Of a stretch of 64,000 bases of DNA, positions 24,203-33,471 are shown piece after piece (within the stretch, counting starts at the first letter, position 1; every line of letters starts with the position of its first letter). The stretch covers positions 36,654 to 100,653 of the forward strand of contig NZ_JALMDK010000022.1 of NCBI RefSeq assembly GCF_023094165.1. Direction: 5' to 3'. Position numbers and translations under genes: made by a program. The notes under the pieces were generated by a model. It ran no database searches. It saw nothing but the letters and a program-made list of their open reading frames with translations, and was not told where the DNA came from. This stretch comes from Crossiella sp. S99.2 (GTDB lineage: Bacteria > Actinomycetota > Actinomycetes > Mycobacteriales > Pseudonocardiaceae).

Positions 24203-24216
24203 TGGGAGCGCTCCCA
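24203..24216. promoter_or_regulatory. CebR operator of GH6, perfect copy
   Basis: TGGGAGCGCTCCCA. On the minus strand a candidate -10 TAGTAT lies seven bases upstream of it, with TGTACA about 17 bases further, so the operator covers the transcription start. Confidence 0.88.
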
Positions 24217-24281
24217 GTTTCGGATACTAACCCGGGCGCCAACGTGTGTACAGACATTCACCCTGGCGGTTCCCCCGGCGC

Positions 24282-25272
24282 TCAGGCCGCCCCGCCGAAC
24301 ACCGTGGCCCGTTTCGCGGTCTGCCTGATCCCGTTGGGGCCGTGGAAGATCCGCTGGCCCCAGCCGGTCAGCTGGGCCGGGTCGAAGGCGCTGGCCATGT
24401 CCAGATATCCCACGTCAGCGCTGTTGCCGCTCCACGACCAGCCCAGGTAGCCGATCCGGTTGGCCTGGCTGTAGGCGAGGATCGCGTTCTCGTCGGGGTC
24501 GCCGTCGGAGTGGAAGTGGCCGAACTCGCCCACCACGATCGGCAGCCGGGCGGCCAGGAACCGGCCAAGGTAGTCCGAGACCTTGGCCGCGGTGTTGTAC
24601 ACCCCGTACATGTGCACGCTGAACACGGTGTTGCGCAACGGGTCCGCGGCGAAGACCGCGCCCGCGCCGTCCCGCATGGTGAAGGACCAGTCCTGGCCCC
24701 AGTTCGGCGCGTCCACCATGATCGTGTGCCGCAGTCCGGCACCGCGCAGCTTGGCGATCGCGCCGCGGGTGTCCGCGCTCCAGCGCTGGTAACCGTTGTT
24801 GCCGTGCGGCTCGTTGCCGATGTTGATGATGACGAAGGACTCCTGGCCGCGCAGCGCCTCCCGGATGCCGAGCCAGTAGTCGGCGGCCCGGTCCAGGGTG
24901 ACCGCGCCGGACTGCTCGCCGTAGCCGGTGGTGTCGTGCACCTCCAGCACGCACACCAGCTTCTGCCGCCTGCACTCCGCGACCACCCTGGCCACATCGG
25001 CGGTGTCGTTGCGGGTCCAGCGGTCGCCGGTGCTGAGCACCACCCGCGCCGAGTTGGCGCCGAGCGCGGACAGGTGCGCGAGCGAGCTGAACCGCTGCGG
25101 GTACCAGGTGTGCGCGTGGTTCACCGCGCAGCACGAACTCCACCCCGTTGGCGTCGTGCAGTCTGCCCTCGCGCACGGCGAAGCCGGTGGCCGCGTGCGC
25201 GGGGCCGGTCAGGAACAGGCAGGCGAGCAGGCTCAGCAGCACCGTGCTCAGCAGAGATTTTCGTGATCGCAT
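24282..25272 (-). pseudogene. Frameshifted secreted GH5 beta-mannanase
   Basis: Two overlapping frames together make one GH5 (subfamily 8, ManA-like) enzyme. The first, from ATG 25272, encodes a signal peptide and GFAVREGRLHDANGVEFVLRG. The second begins at VNHAHTWYPQRF (25124) and runs to the stop with all GH5 marks: VLEVHDTTGYGEQSG, INIGNEPHGNNG (acid/base Glu) and IVVGEFGHFH (nucleophile Glu). In intact relatives LRG is followed directly by VNHAHTWYP. At about 25124-25128 the DNA is two bases short (or one long) for that. So the gene is either inactivated or carries a sequencing error; everything downstream is intact. A CebR-like box lies about 95 bases upstream. Confidence 0.85.
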
Positions 25273-25367
25273 AGTCCACCTCGCTGGTCCGATCGGGTCT
25301 GCCGCCCCGGATTCTCGTCACCCGGCATTCACATCGGGCGGCGGACGCCGTTACAGTCGACTGGAAC

Positions 25368-25381
25368 TGGAAGCGCTCCCA
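25368..25381. promoter_or_regulatory. CebR box of the GH5 gene
   Basis: TGGAAGCGCTCCCA, one mismatch, 95 bases before the GH5 start and in the gap to the mmsB-like gene. It suggests that mannanase expression is tied to cellulose sensing. Confidence 0.7.
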
Positions 25382-25451
25382 GACTAGCCGTGCCCCTGCC
25401 ACTCCTGGAGCATCCCGTTGCGAAAACCAGCCTCGATCGCCAAGACCACCG

Positions 25452-26690
25452 TCAGCGCGCGCGGGACCGGCGTTTGGTCCACACGTCGTAGGCGACCGCC
25501 GCCAGCAGCACCAGACCCTTGACCAGCATCACCTGTTCGCTGGGGGCGCCGATCAGCGACATGCCGTTGTTGATCACAGCCATGATCAGGCCGCCGGTGA
25601 CCGCGCCGACCACCTTGCCGACCCCGCCCTGCACCGCGGCGCCGCCGATGAAGGCGGCCGCGATCGCGTCCAGCTCGAAGGAGGCGCCCGCGGTGGGACC
25701 GGCCTGGTTGAGCCTGCCCGCGAAGACCACCCCGGCCAGCGCGGCCAGCACACCCATGTTCACGAACACCCAGAAGGTGACCGAGCGGACGTTCACCCCG
25801 GACAGGGTGGCCGCCTGCGGGTTGCCGCCGATGGCGTAGATCCGCCGCCCGAACACCGACCGCCCGGCCAGCACCGAGTAACCCAACACCAGTGCGGCCA
25901 GCAGCACCAGCACCCACGGCAGGTTGCGGAAGCGGGCCAGCTGCACCACCACGGCGAGCACCAGCAGCCCGGCCGCGACGACCTTGGCCACGAACACCGG
26001 CGCCGGATCGATGTCCTGCCCGTAGCCCGCGCGTCCGCGCCGGGCCCGCCACTGGGTCAGCGCGATTCCGGCCACCACGGCCAGCCCGGCAAGCAAGCTC
26101 AGCAGGTCGGCGCCGCCGAGCGGGCCCAGTCCGATGTTGCCGAGGAAGCCGGGCAGGAAACCGTTGGCCAGCGTGCGGATCGGCTCCGGGAACGGGCCGA
26201 TGCCCTGGTTGCCCAGCACGCTCAGGGTGAGCGCGCGGAAGACCAGCATGCCGCCCAGGGTGACGATGAAGGCCGGGATGCCGAAGTAGGTGATCCAGTA
26301 GCCGTGCCAGGCGCCGATCAGCCCGCCCGCGACGAGCGTCACCAGCACCGCCGGCGGCCACGGCAGCCCCAGTTGCACGGTCAGCACCGCGCACAACGCC
26401 CCGGTGAGCGCCACCACCGAGCCCACGGACAGGTCGATGTGCCCGGCGATGATCACCAGGATCATGCCCACCGCGAGGATGAGCACATAGGAGTTCTGCA
26501 CGATGATGTTGGAGATGTTCTGCGGCTCCACCAGGGTGCCGCCGGTCAGCGCGGTGAACAGCGCGACGATCAGCGCGAAGGCCACGTAGATGCCGCTCTG
26601 CCGCACATCGATCCGGAACCGGCGCCGCGACGGCGGTGCCGTGGGCCTACCGGGCGCGGCGCCCGGTGCGAGTTCGGCCTCAGTGGTCAT
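25452..26690 (-). CDS. mmsB: Monosaccharide ABC transporter permease (MmsB/GguB/XylH type)
   Basis: 412 residues with about ten to twelve membrane helices and the family signature GHIDLSVGSVVALTGAL. Its length fits the MmsB/GguB class rather than the shorter RbsC class. It is the membrane channel of the ChvE-MmsAB importer for arabinose, xylose or galactose. The ATG overlaps the ATPase stop by four bases. It is the last gene of the araBDA-importer operon. Confidence 0.85.
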   Translation of the reverse strand: MTTEAELAPGAAPGRPTAPPSRRRFRIDVRQSGIYVAFALIVALFTALTGGTLVEPQNISNIIVQNSYVLILAVGMILVIIAGHIDLSVGSVVALTGALCAVLTVQLGLPWPPAVLVTLVAGGLIGAWHGYWITYFGIPAFIVTLGGMLVFRALTLSVLGNQGIGPFPEPIRTLANGFLPGFLGNIGLGPLGGADLLSLLAGLAVVAGIALTQWRARRGRAGYGQDIDPAPVFVAKVVAAGLLVLAVVVQLARFRNLPWVLVLLAALVLGYSVLAGRSVFGRRIYAIGGNPQAATLSGVNVRSVTFWVFVNMGVLAALAGVVFAGRLNQAGPTAGASFELDAIAAAFIGGAAVQGGVGKVVGAVTGGLIMAVINNGMSLIGAPSEQVMLVKGLVLLAAVAYDVWTKRRSRAR

Positions 26691-28225
26691 CGGGTCCGCT
26701 CCTGTCCCTGGGTCATGTGCCGCATGAGGCGTTCCTGGGTCGCCTCCGCCCGGGTCAGCTCACCGGTGATCCGGCCCTCGGCCAGCGCGTACACCCGGTC
26801 GCACAGCCCGAGCAGCTCCGGCAACTCCGAGGAGATCACCAGCACCCCCGCGCCGCGCTCGGCGAGCTGGTTGACGATGCTGTAGATCTCGTACTTCGCC
26901 CCGACGTCGATGCCACGGGTGGGCTCGTCCAGGATCAGCACGTCCGGCTCGGTGACCATCCACTTGGCCAGCACCACCTTCTGCTGGTTGCCCCCGCTGA
27001 GCGCGCCGACCGGGGTCAGCACGCCGGGCGCCCGGATGCCCAGCGCACGCAGATAGTGCTGGGCGAGGCCGAACTCCTCGCCCTCGCGCACCCAGCCGCG
27101 CCGGGCCAGCCTGCCCAGTCCGGCGGCGGAGATGTTGCGCCGGATGTCCTCGATCAGGTTGAGGCCGTAACGTTTGCGGTCCTCGCTGACGTAGGCGAGG
27201 CCGTGCCGGATCGCCTGGCGCACTGAACGCGGCCGGATCTCCTTGCCGTCCTTGAGGATCCGCCCCGAGACCGCGGCGCCCCAGGCGCGACCGAAGACGC
27301 TCATCGCGAGTTCGGTGCGCCCGGCGCCCATCAGCCCGGCCAGGCCGACGATCTCCCCGCGCCGCACCGACAACGTCACCCCGTGCAGGACCGCCTGGTC
27401 CGGGCGGGCCGGGCTGTGCACGGTCCAGTCCTCGATCCGCAGCACCTCCGCGCCGATTCCCGGTTCGCGCGGCGGGAAGCGGTGGGTGAGGTCGCGGCCG
27501 ACCATGCCCGCGATGATCCGGTCCTCGCTCACCTCCGCCGCCTGCACGTCCAGGGTGTCGATGGTGTGGCCGTCCCGGATGATGGTGATCGAGTCGGCGA
27601 CGGCGGTGATCTCGTTGAGCTTGTGCGAGATGAGCACCGAGGTGACCCCCTGCGCACGCAGCTCGCGCAACAGCTCCAGCAGGTGCGCGGAGTCCTCGTC
27701 GTTGAGCGCCGCGGTGGGCTCGTCCAGGATGAGCAGCCGCACGTCCTTGGCCAGCGCCTTGGCGATCTCCACCAGTTGTTGTTTGCCGATGCCGATATCG
27801 CGTACCGGGGTCACCGGGTTCTCCCGCAGGCCCACCCTGGCCAGCAGGGCGGCCGCGTCGTGGTTGACCCGGTTCCAGTCGATCCAGCCCCTGCTGGCGA
27901 TCTCGTTGCCCAGGAACAGGTTCTCCGCGATGGACAGCTCGGGGCAGAGTGCCAGCTCCTGGTGCACGATGACGATGCCGCGCGCCTCGCTGTCCCGGAT
28001 CCCGGTGAGCGCGAGGGATTCACCGTCGAAATTGATCTCGCCGGTATAGGAGCCGTGCGGGTGGACGCCGGAGAGCACCTTCATCAGCGTGGACTTGCCC
28101 GCGCCGTTCTCCCCGCAGATCGCGTGGATCTCCCCGCACCGCACCGACAACGTCACCCCGTCCAGCGCGGTGACCGGACCGAAGGTCTTGGTGATGCCCA
28201 GCATCCGCAGGATGTGCTCGGTCAT
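26687..28225 (-). CDS. mmsA: Monosaccharide ABC transporter ATPase (two cassettes; MmsA/GguA type)
   Basis: 512 residues made of two ATP-binding halves. The first has Walker A GENGAGKST, LLILDEPTAAL and the signature-like IGKQQLVEIAKAL. The second has a degenerate Walker A (GLMGAGRTE), the signature LSGGNQQKV and ILDEPTRGID. This doubled form is typical of sugar transporters of the RbsA/MmsA class. It sits between the binding protein and permease genes with gaps of two bases and an overlap of four. Confidence 0.9.
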   Translation of the reverse strand: MTEHILRMLGITKTFGPVTALDGVTLSVRCGEIHAICGENGAGKSTLMKVLSGVHPHGSYTGEINFDGESLALTGIRDSEARGIVIVHQELALCPELSIAENLFLGNEIASRGWIDWNRVNHDAAALLARVGLRENPVTPVRDIGIGKQQLVEIAKALAKDVRLLILDEPTAALNDEDSAHLLELLRELRAQGVTSVLISHKLNEITAVADSITIIRDGHTIDTLDVQAAEVSEDRIIAGMVGRDLTHRFPPREPGIGAEVLRIEDWTVHSPARPDQAVLHGVTLSVRRGEIVGLAGLMGAGRTELAMSVFGRAWGAAVSGRILKDGKEIRPRSVRQAIRHGLAYVSEDRKRYGLNLIEDIRRNISAAGLGRLARRGWVREGEEFGLAQHYLRALGIRAPGVLTPVGALSGGNQQKVVLAKWMVTEPDVLILDEPTRGIDVGAKYEIYSIVNQLAERGAGVLVISSELPELLGLCDRVYALAEGRITGELTRAEATQERLMRHMTQGQERTR

Positions 28226-28227
28226 CG

Positions 28228-29313
28228 CTACTTCAACTGGCCCTCGGTGTAGTAGCCGGACTCCACCAGCACCTCGCGGTAGTTGACCTTGGTCACGGCG
28301 ACCGGCTGGAGCAGGAAGGAGGGGACCACCTTGACGCCGTTGTGGTAGTCCTTCTCGTTGTTCACCTCGGGCTGCTGCCCGCGCAGCACCGCGCCCGCCA
28401 TGGCCGCGGCCACCTTGGCCAGTTCCCTGGTGTCCTTCTGCACGGTGGCGTACTGCTCCCCCGCGATGATCGACTTGACCGAGGCGATCTCGGCGTCCTG
28501 CCCGGTCACGACCGGGTAGGGCTGGGCCGCGGTGCCGTAGCCGTTGCTCTTCAACGCGGACAGGATGCCGATGGACAGCCCGTCGTAGGGTGAGAGCACA
28601 CCGTCCACCTTGGACCTGGTGTAGGTCTTGGTGAGGATGTCCTCCATCCGGCGCTGCGCGGTGGCCGGTTCCCAGCGCAGGATCGCCACCGTGCCGAACT
28701 CGCGCTGGCCGCTGCGCACCACCAGGGTGCCCGCCTCGATCAGCGGCTGGAGCACGGACATGGCGCCGTTGAAGAAGTACGGGGCGTTGTTGTCATCCGG
28801 CGAGCCGCCGAACAACTCCACCGCGTACGGCCCGGCGCCCCGCGTCTTCAGCCCGGCCAGCAGCGAATTCGCCTGTTCTACGCCGACCCGGTAGTTGTCG
28901 AAGGTGGCGTAATAGTCCACCGCGGGGCTGTTGCGGATCAGCCGGTCGTAGGCGATGACCGGGATCTTCGCGGCCGCGGCCTGCTGCAGCTGCGAGCTGA
29001 GCGCGGTGCCGTCGATGGAGGCCACGATCAACGCCTTGGCGCCCTTGGTGATCTGGTTCTCCAGCTGGTTGGCCTGGGTCGGGATGTCGTTCTCCGCGTA
29101 CTGCAGGTCGACCCGGAAACCCTGCTGCTCCAGGGCTTTGCGGATGTTGTCGCCGTCGTGGATCCAGCGCTCGGAGGACTTGGTCGGCATGGTCACGCCG
29201 ACCAGCGCGCCCTCGCCTGCGGCGCCCTGCTGGTCGACGGTCTTCACCGAGGAGCCGCAGGCGGTGAGGGTGGCCAGCAACGCGACCAGCGCCGCGGATC
29301 GTGGAAACCTCAT
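28228..29313 (-). CDS. chvE: Multiple-sugar-binding lipoprotein (ChvE-like)
   Basis: 361 residues from ATG 29313, preceded by GGGAG; the longer frame from 29394 would enter araA and is rejected. The lipobox is LTAC. Mature text such as VGVTMPTKSSERWIHDGDNIRKAL and QITKGAKALIVASIDGTAL matches the ChvE/XylF-type periplasmic-binding fold. It would deliver L-arabinose (and perhaps xylose or galactose) to MmsAB. Position directly behind araBDA supports arabinose. Confidence 0.87.
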   Translation of the reverse strand: MRFPRSAALVALLATLTACGSSVKTVDQQGAAGEGALVGVTMPTKSSERWIHDGDNIRKALEQQGFRVDLQYAENDIPTQANQLENQITKGAKALIVASIDGTALSSQLQQAAAAKIPVIAYDRLIRNSPAVDYYATFDNYRVGVEQANSLLAGLKTRGAGPYAVELFGGSPDDNNAPYFFNGAMSVLQPLIEAGTLVVRSGQREFGTVAILRWEPATAQRRMEDILTKTYTRSKVDGVLSPYDGLSIGILSALKSNGYGTAAQPYPVVTGQDAEIASVKSIIAGEQYATVQKDTRELAKVAAAMAGAVLRGQQPEVNNEKDYHNGVKVVPSFLLQPVAVTKVNYREVLVESGYYTEGQLK

Positions 29314-29329
29314 TGTTTCTCCCTGATTC

Positions 29330-30838
29330 TCAGCGCAGGCCCTGCGCGAGCCGGTGATAGGCCTGGTTCCAGCGCAGCCGGTCGGTGAACTCATCGGTGC
29401 TGGTGCGCTCGTCGATGAGCGCCAGCTCGACGCCGAGGATCCGCGCCAGGTCGCGCAGCGGCTCGGCGCCCACGGCCTGGGTGAGCACGGTGTGGTGCGG
29501 CCCGCCCGCGGTGAGCCAGCACTCCGCCGAGGTCGACAGCGAGGGCGCAGGCCGCCACACCGCGCGCGCCACCGGCAGGTTCGGCAACGGCTCGTCCGGC
29601 GGGACCACCTCGACCTCGTTGGCGGTCAACCGGAACCGGTCGCCGAGGTCGGCGAGGCCGATGACCACCGCGGCGCCCGGCGCGGCGTCGAAGACCAGTC
29701 GCACCGGGTCCTCCCGGCCGCCGATGCCCAGCGGGTGGATCTCGCAGGAGGGCTGCCGGGCGGCGATGCTCGGGCACACCTCCAGCATGTGCGCGCCGAG
29801 GATCTTCGGCTCACCCGGTCCGAAGTGGTAGGTGTAGTCCTCCATGAACGACGTGCCGCGTCCGGTGCCCTCGCCCATCGCCTGCACCGCGGCCAGCAGC
29901 GCCGAGGTCTTCCAGTCGCCCTCGCCACCGAAGCCGTAGCCATCGGCCATCAGCCGCTGCACGGCCAGGCCCGGTAGCTGGCGCAGTCCGCCGAGGTCCT
30001 CGAAATTCGTGGTGAACGCGCCGAAGCCGCCCTCGGTCAGGAACCGGCGCAGCCCTGACTCGATCCGGGCGGCGTAGCGCAGCGACTCGTGCCGGTCGCC
30101 GCCGCGGCGCAGTTCCGGCGCCAGGCGGTAGGCCTCGGCGTACTCGGCGACCAGCACGGCGATCTCGTCCTCGGTCGTCTCGTCCACCAGCGCGACGAGA
30201 TCGTTGACGCCGTAGGTGTTCACCGAGACGCCCAGCCGCAACTCCGCCTCGACCTTGTCGCCCTCGGTCACCGCGACATCGCGCATGTTGTCGCCGAACC
30301 GTGCCAGGCGCAGGGTGCGCAGCTGCTGGGCGCCGGCGGCGGCACGGGCCCAGCCCTCGATCCGCCGCACCACCAGCGGATCGCGGACGTGCCCGGCGAC
30401 GGTCTTGCGGGCCACGCCGATCCGGGTTTGCACGAAGCCGAACTCGCGGTCGCCGTGCGCGGCCTGGTTGAGGTTCATGAAGTCCATGTCGATGCTGGCC
30501 CACGGCAGCGACTCGTTGAGCTGGGTGTGCAGGTGCAGCAACGGTTTCCGCAGCAGGTCCAGCCCGGTGATCCACATCTTGGCCGGGGAGAAGGTGTGCA
30601 TCCAGGCGATCACGCCCACGCAGGCCGGATCCCCGTTGGCCTCGTGCAGTGCCGCCCGGATCGCGCCCGCGTCGGTGAGCACCGGCCGCCAGACGATCTC
30701 CACCGGGATCCGGCCGGATTCGGCGAGCATCCGCTGGATCCGCTGGGACTGCTCGGCGACCTGGGCCAGCGTTTCCGGCCCGTAGAGGTGCTGGCTCCCG
30801 GTGAGGAACCAGACCTGGGGCTTGGCCGCGACCGGCAT
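29330..30838 (-). CDS. araA: L-arabinose isomerase
   Basis: 502 residues from ATG 30838, after GAGGAGAG. The family start VWFLTGSQHLYGPETL and the metal-site region GTSFMEDYTYHFGPG are present. It turns L-arabinose into L-ribulose in the cytoplasm. A much longer frame that begins at 31198 merely reads into araD. It lies 17 bases after araD in the operon araB-araD-araA-chvE-mmsA-mmsB. Confidence 0.95.
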   Translation of the reverse strand: MPVAAKPQVWFLTGSQHLYGPETLAQVAEQSQRIQRMLAESGRIPVEIVWRPVLTDAGAIRAALHEANGDPACVGVIAWMHTFSPAKMWITGLDLLRKPLLHLHTQLNESLPWASIDMDFMNLNQAAHGDREFGFVQTRIGVARKTVAGHVRDPLVVRRIEGWARAAAGAQQLRTLRLARFGDNMRDVAVTEGDKVEAELRLGVSVNTYGVNDLVALVDETTEDEIAVLVAEYAEAYRLAPELRRGGDRHESLRYAARIESGLRRFLTEGGFGAFTTNFEDLGGLRQLPGLAVQRLMADGYGFGGEGDWKTSALLAAVQAMGEGTGRGTSFMEDYTYHFGPGEPKILGAHMLEVCPSIAARQPSCEIHPLGIGGREDPVRLVFDAAPGAAVVIGLADLGDRFRLTANEVEVVPPDEPLPNLPVARAVWRPAPSLSTSAECWLTAGGPHHTVLTQAVGAEPLRDLARILGVELALIDERTSTDEFTDRLRWNQAYHRLAQGLR

Positions 30839-30855
30839 GTTCTCTCCTCGCGGGC

Positions 30856-31509
30856 TCATTGCCCGTAGACGTTCTGGTAGCGCGTGTACAGGCGGTCGAT
30901 GTCCTGCTGGGCAAGGGATTCCGGCGTGCCGAGCTGGAGTGCGAAGTGGACGGTGCGGGCCACGTCCTCCAGCAGCACCGCGGCCTTGACCGCCGTCCGG
31001 GCGTCCGGGCCGACGGTGAAGGGGCCGTGGTTGCGCATGAGCACGGCAGGCGACCGGCTGGCGCGCAAGGTGTCCACGACGCCGCGCCCGATCGAGTCGT
31101 CGCCGATGAGCGCGAACGGGCCGACCGGGATCTCGCCGCCGAACTCGTCGGCGATCATGGTGAGCACGCATGGGATCGGCACACCGCGGGCGGCCCATGC
31201 GGTGGCGTACGGCGAGTGGGTGTGCACCACGCCGCCGACCTCGGGCAGGTGCCGGTAGACGTAGGCGTGCGCGGCGGTGTCCGAGGACGGGGCCAGCTCC
31301 CCCTCCACCAGGTTGCCGCGCAGATCGGTGACGACCATGGTGTCCGGCGTCAGTTCCGCATAGGACACCCCGGACGGTTTGATCACCATCAGGTCGTGGC
31401 CGGGCACCCGCGCGGAGATGTTGCCCGCCGTCCAGCTCACCAGCTCGTAGCGGGTCAGTTCCCGGTGCAGTTCGGCGACAGTGCGGCGCAGTTCGGCGGT
31501 GGCCGACAT
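30856..31509 (-). CDS. araD: L-ribulose-5-phosphate 4-epimerase
   Basis: 217 residues of the class II aldolase family: SWTAGNISARVPG at the phosphate site and GGVVHTHSPYATAW with the zinc histidines. It converts L-ribulose 5-phosphate to D-xylulose 5-phosphate, the last step into the pentose phosphate pathway. Its ATG directly abuts the araB stop. Confidence 0.93.
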   Translation of the reverse strand: MSATAELRRTVAELHRELTRYELVSWTAGNISARVPGHDLMVIKPSGVSYAELTPDTMVVTDLRGNLVEGELAPSSDTAAHAYVYRHLPEVGGVVHTHSPYATAWAARGVPIPCVLTMIADEFGGEIPVGPFALIGDDSIGRGVVDTLRASRSPAVLMRNHGPFTVGPDARTAVKAAVLLEDVARTVHFALQLGTPESLAQQDIDRLYTRYQNVYGQ

Positions 31510-33192
31510 CTAGCTCTTCCTTTCCAGCGCGTCGCGGCGATGGGCGCGCAACCGGTGCATGACCTCGTTGCCGCCCTTGCCGAAGTAGTCGTGCAGCTCC
31601 TGGTACTCCCGGTACAGGCGTTGGTAGACCTCGACATTCGCCGGATCCGGCCGGTGCACCCCGCGGCGCACCGATCCCATCGCGGCCGCGGCCGCCCGGA
31701 TGTCCGGGTACGCCCCCGCGGCCACCGCGGCGTGCATCGCCGACCCCAACGCCGGTCCGTGCCCCGACCCGATGATCGACAGCGGCAGCCCGGTGACGTC
31801 GGCGTAGATCCGCATCAGCAGCTCGTTGCGCGCCAGGCCGCCCGCGATGATCAGTTCGGTGACCGGCACCCCGGCCAGCCGGAAGGTGTCGATGATGGTC
31901 CTGGTGCCGAACGCGGTGGCCTCCAGCAATGCCCGGTAGACGTCCTCGGCGCGGGTGGCCAGCGTCTGGCCGAGCACCACACCGGACAGCTCGTGGTCGA
32001 CCAGCACCGATCGGTTCCCACTGTGCCAGTCCAGCGCGATCAGCCCGTGCTCGCCGACGGCCTGCCCGGCGGCCAGCTCGCTGAGCAGTTCGTGCACGGA
32101 GATCCCGCGTTCGCGGGCCTGCTCGTGATACTCCGCAGGCACCTGGTGCCGGATGAACCAGGCGAAGATGTCGCCCACCCCGCTCTGCCCCGCCTCATAA
32201 CCCCACAGGCCGGGCACGATCCCGCCGTCCACCACCCCGCACATGCCGGGCACCTCGCGCAGCAGGTCGCCGTTGAGCACATGGCAGGTGGAGGTCCCCA
32301 TGATCGCCACCATCTGCCCCGGCGCCACCGCCTGGCCCGCCGGCGCGGTGACATGCGCGTCCACGTTGCCCACCGAGACCGAGATCCCCGCGGGCAACCC
32401 GGTCCACTCTGCCGCCCGCACGCTGAGTCCGCCCGCCCAGTCGCCGAGCGCGGCCAGCGGCTGGTTCAGCTTGTCGGCGGCGAACCCGGCGAAGCCGGGG
32501 TTCAGCGCCGCCAGGAAGTCCCGGCTCGGGTAGCCACCGTCCTGATGGATCCCCTTGTATCCGGCCGTGCACGCGTTGCGGGTGTAGGTCCCGGTCAGCT
32601 GCCAGACGATCCAGTCCGCGGCCTCCACCCAGTGCGCCATGGCCGCGTAGACCGCGGGCGCCTCCTCCAGCAACTGCAGCCCCTTGGCGAACTCCCACTC
32701 CGAGGAGATCAACCCGCCGTACCGCGGCAGCCAGCTCTCCCCGCGCCGCCGGGCCAGTTCGTTGATCCGGTCGGCCTGCGGCTGAGCCGCGTGGTGCCGC
32801 CAGAGCTTGACGTAGGCGTGTGGTTCCCCGGCGAACTCCGGCAACTCACACAGCGGCGTGCCCTCGGCGGTGACCGGAACCATGGTGCACGCGGTGAAGT
32901 CCGTGCCGATGCCGATGATCCGCGCGCTGTCCACCCCCGCCACCCGCACCGCCTCCCGCACCGCGGTCCGCAGCACATCGACGTAGTCCGACGGCACCTG
33001 CAACGCCCACTCCGGCGGTAGCGGCCGCCCCTTGCCTGGCAACGCCCGGTCCAGGACCCCGTGCCGGTACTCGTGCACGGCGGCCCCGAGTTCGGCGCCG
33101 TCGCGCACCCGCACCACGACAGCACGGCCGGACAACGTGCCGAAGTCGACACCCACCACACAGGAATCGAGATCAGTCGCCAGGTCGGTCAC
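31510..33192 (-). CDS. araB: L-ribulokinase
   Basis: 560 residues of the FGGY kinase family, with VVGVDFGTLSGRAVVV at the start, GIGTDFTACTMVPV and MGTSTCHVLN. It phosphorylates L-ribulose with ATP. The start is the GTG at 33192. A candidate promoter TTGACG-16-TAACAT ends only seven bases before it, so the message is nearly leaderless, and an operator covers the -10 box. It is the first gene of the six-gene arabinose operon. Confidence 0.93.
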   Translation of the reverse strand: MTDLATDLDSCVVGVDFGTLSGRAVVVRVRDGAELGAAVHEYRHGVLDRALPGKGRPLPPEWALQVPSDYVDVLRTAVREAVRVAGVDSARIIGIGTDFTACTMVPVTAEGTPLCELPEFAGEPHAYVKLWRHHAAQPQADRINELARRRGESWLPRYGGLISSEWEFAKGLQLLEEAPAVYAAMAHWVEAADWIVWQLTGTYTRNACTAGYKGIHQDGGYPSRDFLAALNPGFAGFAADKLNQPLAALGDWAGGLSVRAAEWTGLPAGISVSVGNVDAHVTAPAGQAVAPGQMVAIMGTSTCHVLNGDLLREVPGMCGVVDGGIVPGLWGYEAGQSGVGDIFAWFIRHQVPAEYHEQARERGISVHELLSELAAGQAVGEHGLIALDWHSGNRSVLVDHELSGVVLGQTLATRAEDVYRALLEATAFGTRTIIDTFRLAGVPVTELIIAGGLARNELLMRIYADVTGLPLSIIGSGHGPALGSAMHAAVAAGAYPDIRAAAAAMGSVRRGVHRPDPANVEVYQRLYREYQELHDYFGKGGNEVMHRLRAHRRDALERKS

Positions 33193-33471
33193 ATGGCGAA
33201 TGTTATCGCTAACATTAGTTTCGTCAAGGGCGGATACCGTGACTCGGCGAGCGGCTCAGGGCAGCCCGGCGGTCCCGCGGCGGACAGCAGCCGAGGTGGC
33301 CAGGCGGGGCCTGCTCCGGAAAGCGCGCGCAGCTACCGGATGGCCACCGGCGGGCGCTGCGGGGCCGCCGGCCGGCCGGACCAGATCACCCGCCCGTGCC
33401 CGGGTGGCCAGGCACGATGGCGGAATTGGGCGGCCAGGGGTGGGCGGCGCGACGCCCCGCCACGTGCCAGC
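33193..33471. other. Intergenic stretch between araB and the tandem array
   Basis: Apart from the operator and promoter of araB (33200-33226), this stretch holds no gene I can support. Frames on either strand are short and of Arg/Pro/Gly-rich shadow type. Words such as GAGCGGCTCAGGGC suggest worn-out units of the 83-bp repeat that is clear from 33472 on. Confidence 0.4.
33200..33215. promoter_or_regulatory. Operator of the araBDA-importer operon
   Basis: ATGTTATCGCTAACAT is an inverted repeat (ATGTTA / TAACAT) overlapping the -10 box on the minus strand. Near-identical words precede the LacI gene (34769) and the GH43 operon (39707), which defines an arabinose regulon within the window. Confidence 0.7.

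Noticed and set aside
25120..25130. Programmed frameshift in the GH5 gene
   Set aside because: There is no slippery heptamer or downstream structure at the junction, and relatives are encoded in one frame; a deletion or sequencing error is simpler.
30839..31198. Extended N-terminus for araA
   Set aside because: The frame stays open into araD by chance; MPVAAKPQVWFLTGSQHLYG at 30838 with GAGGAGAG upstream is the family start.
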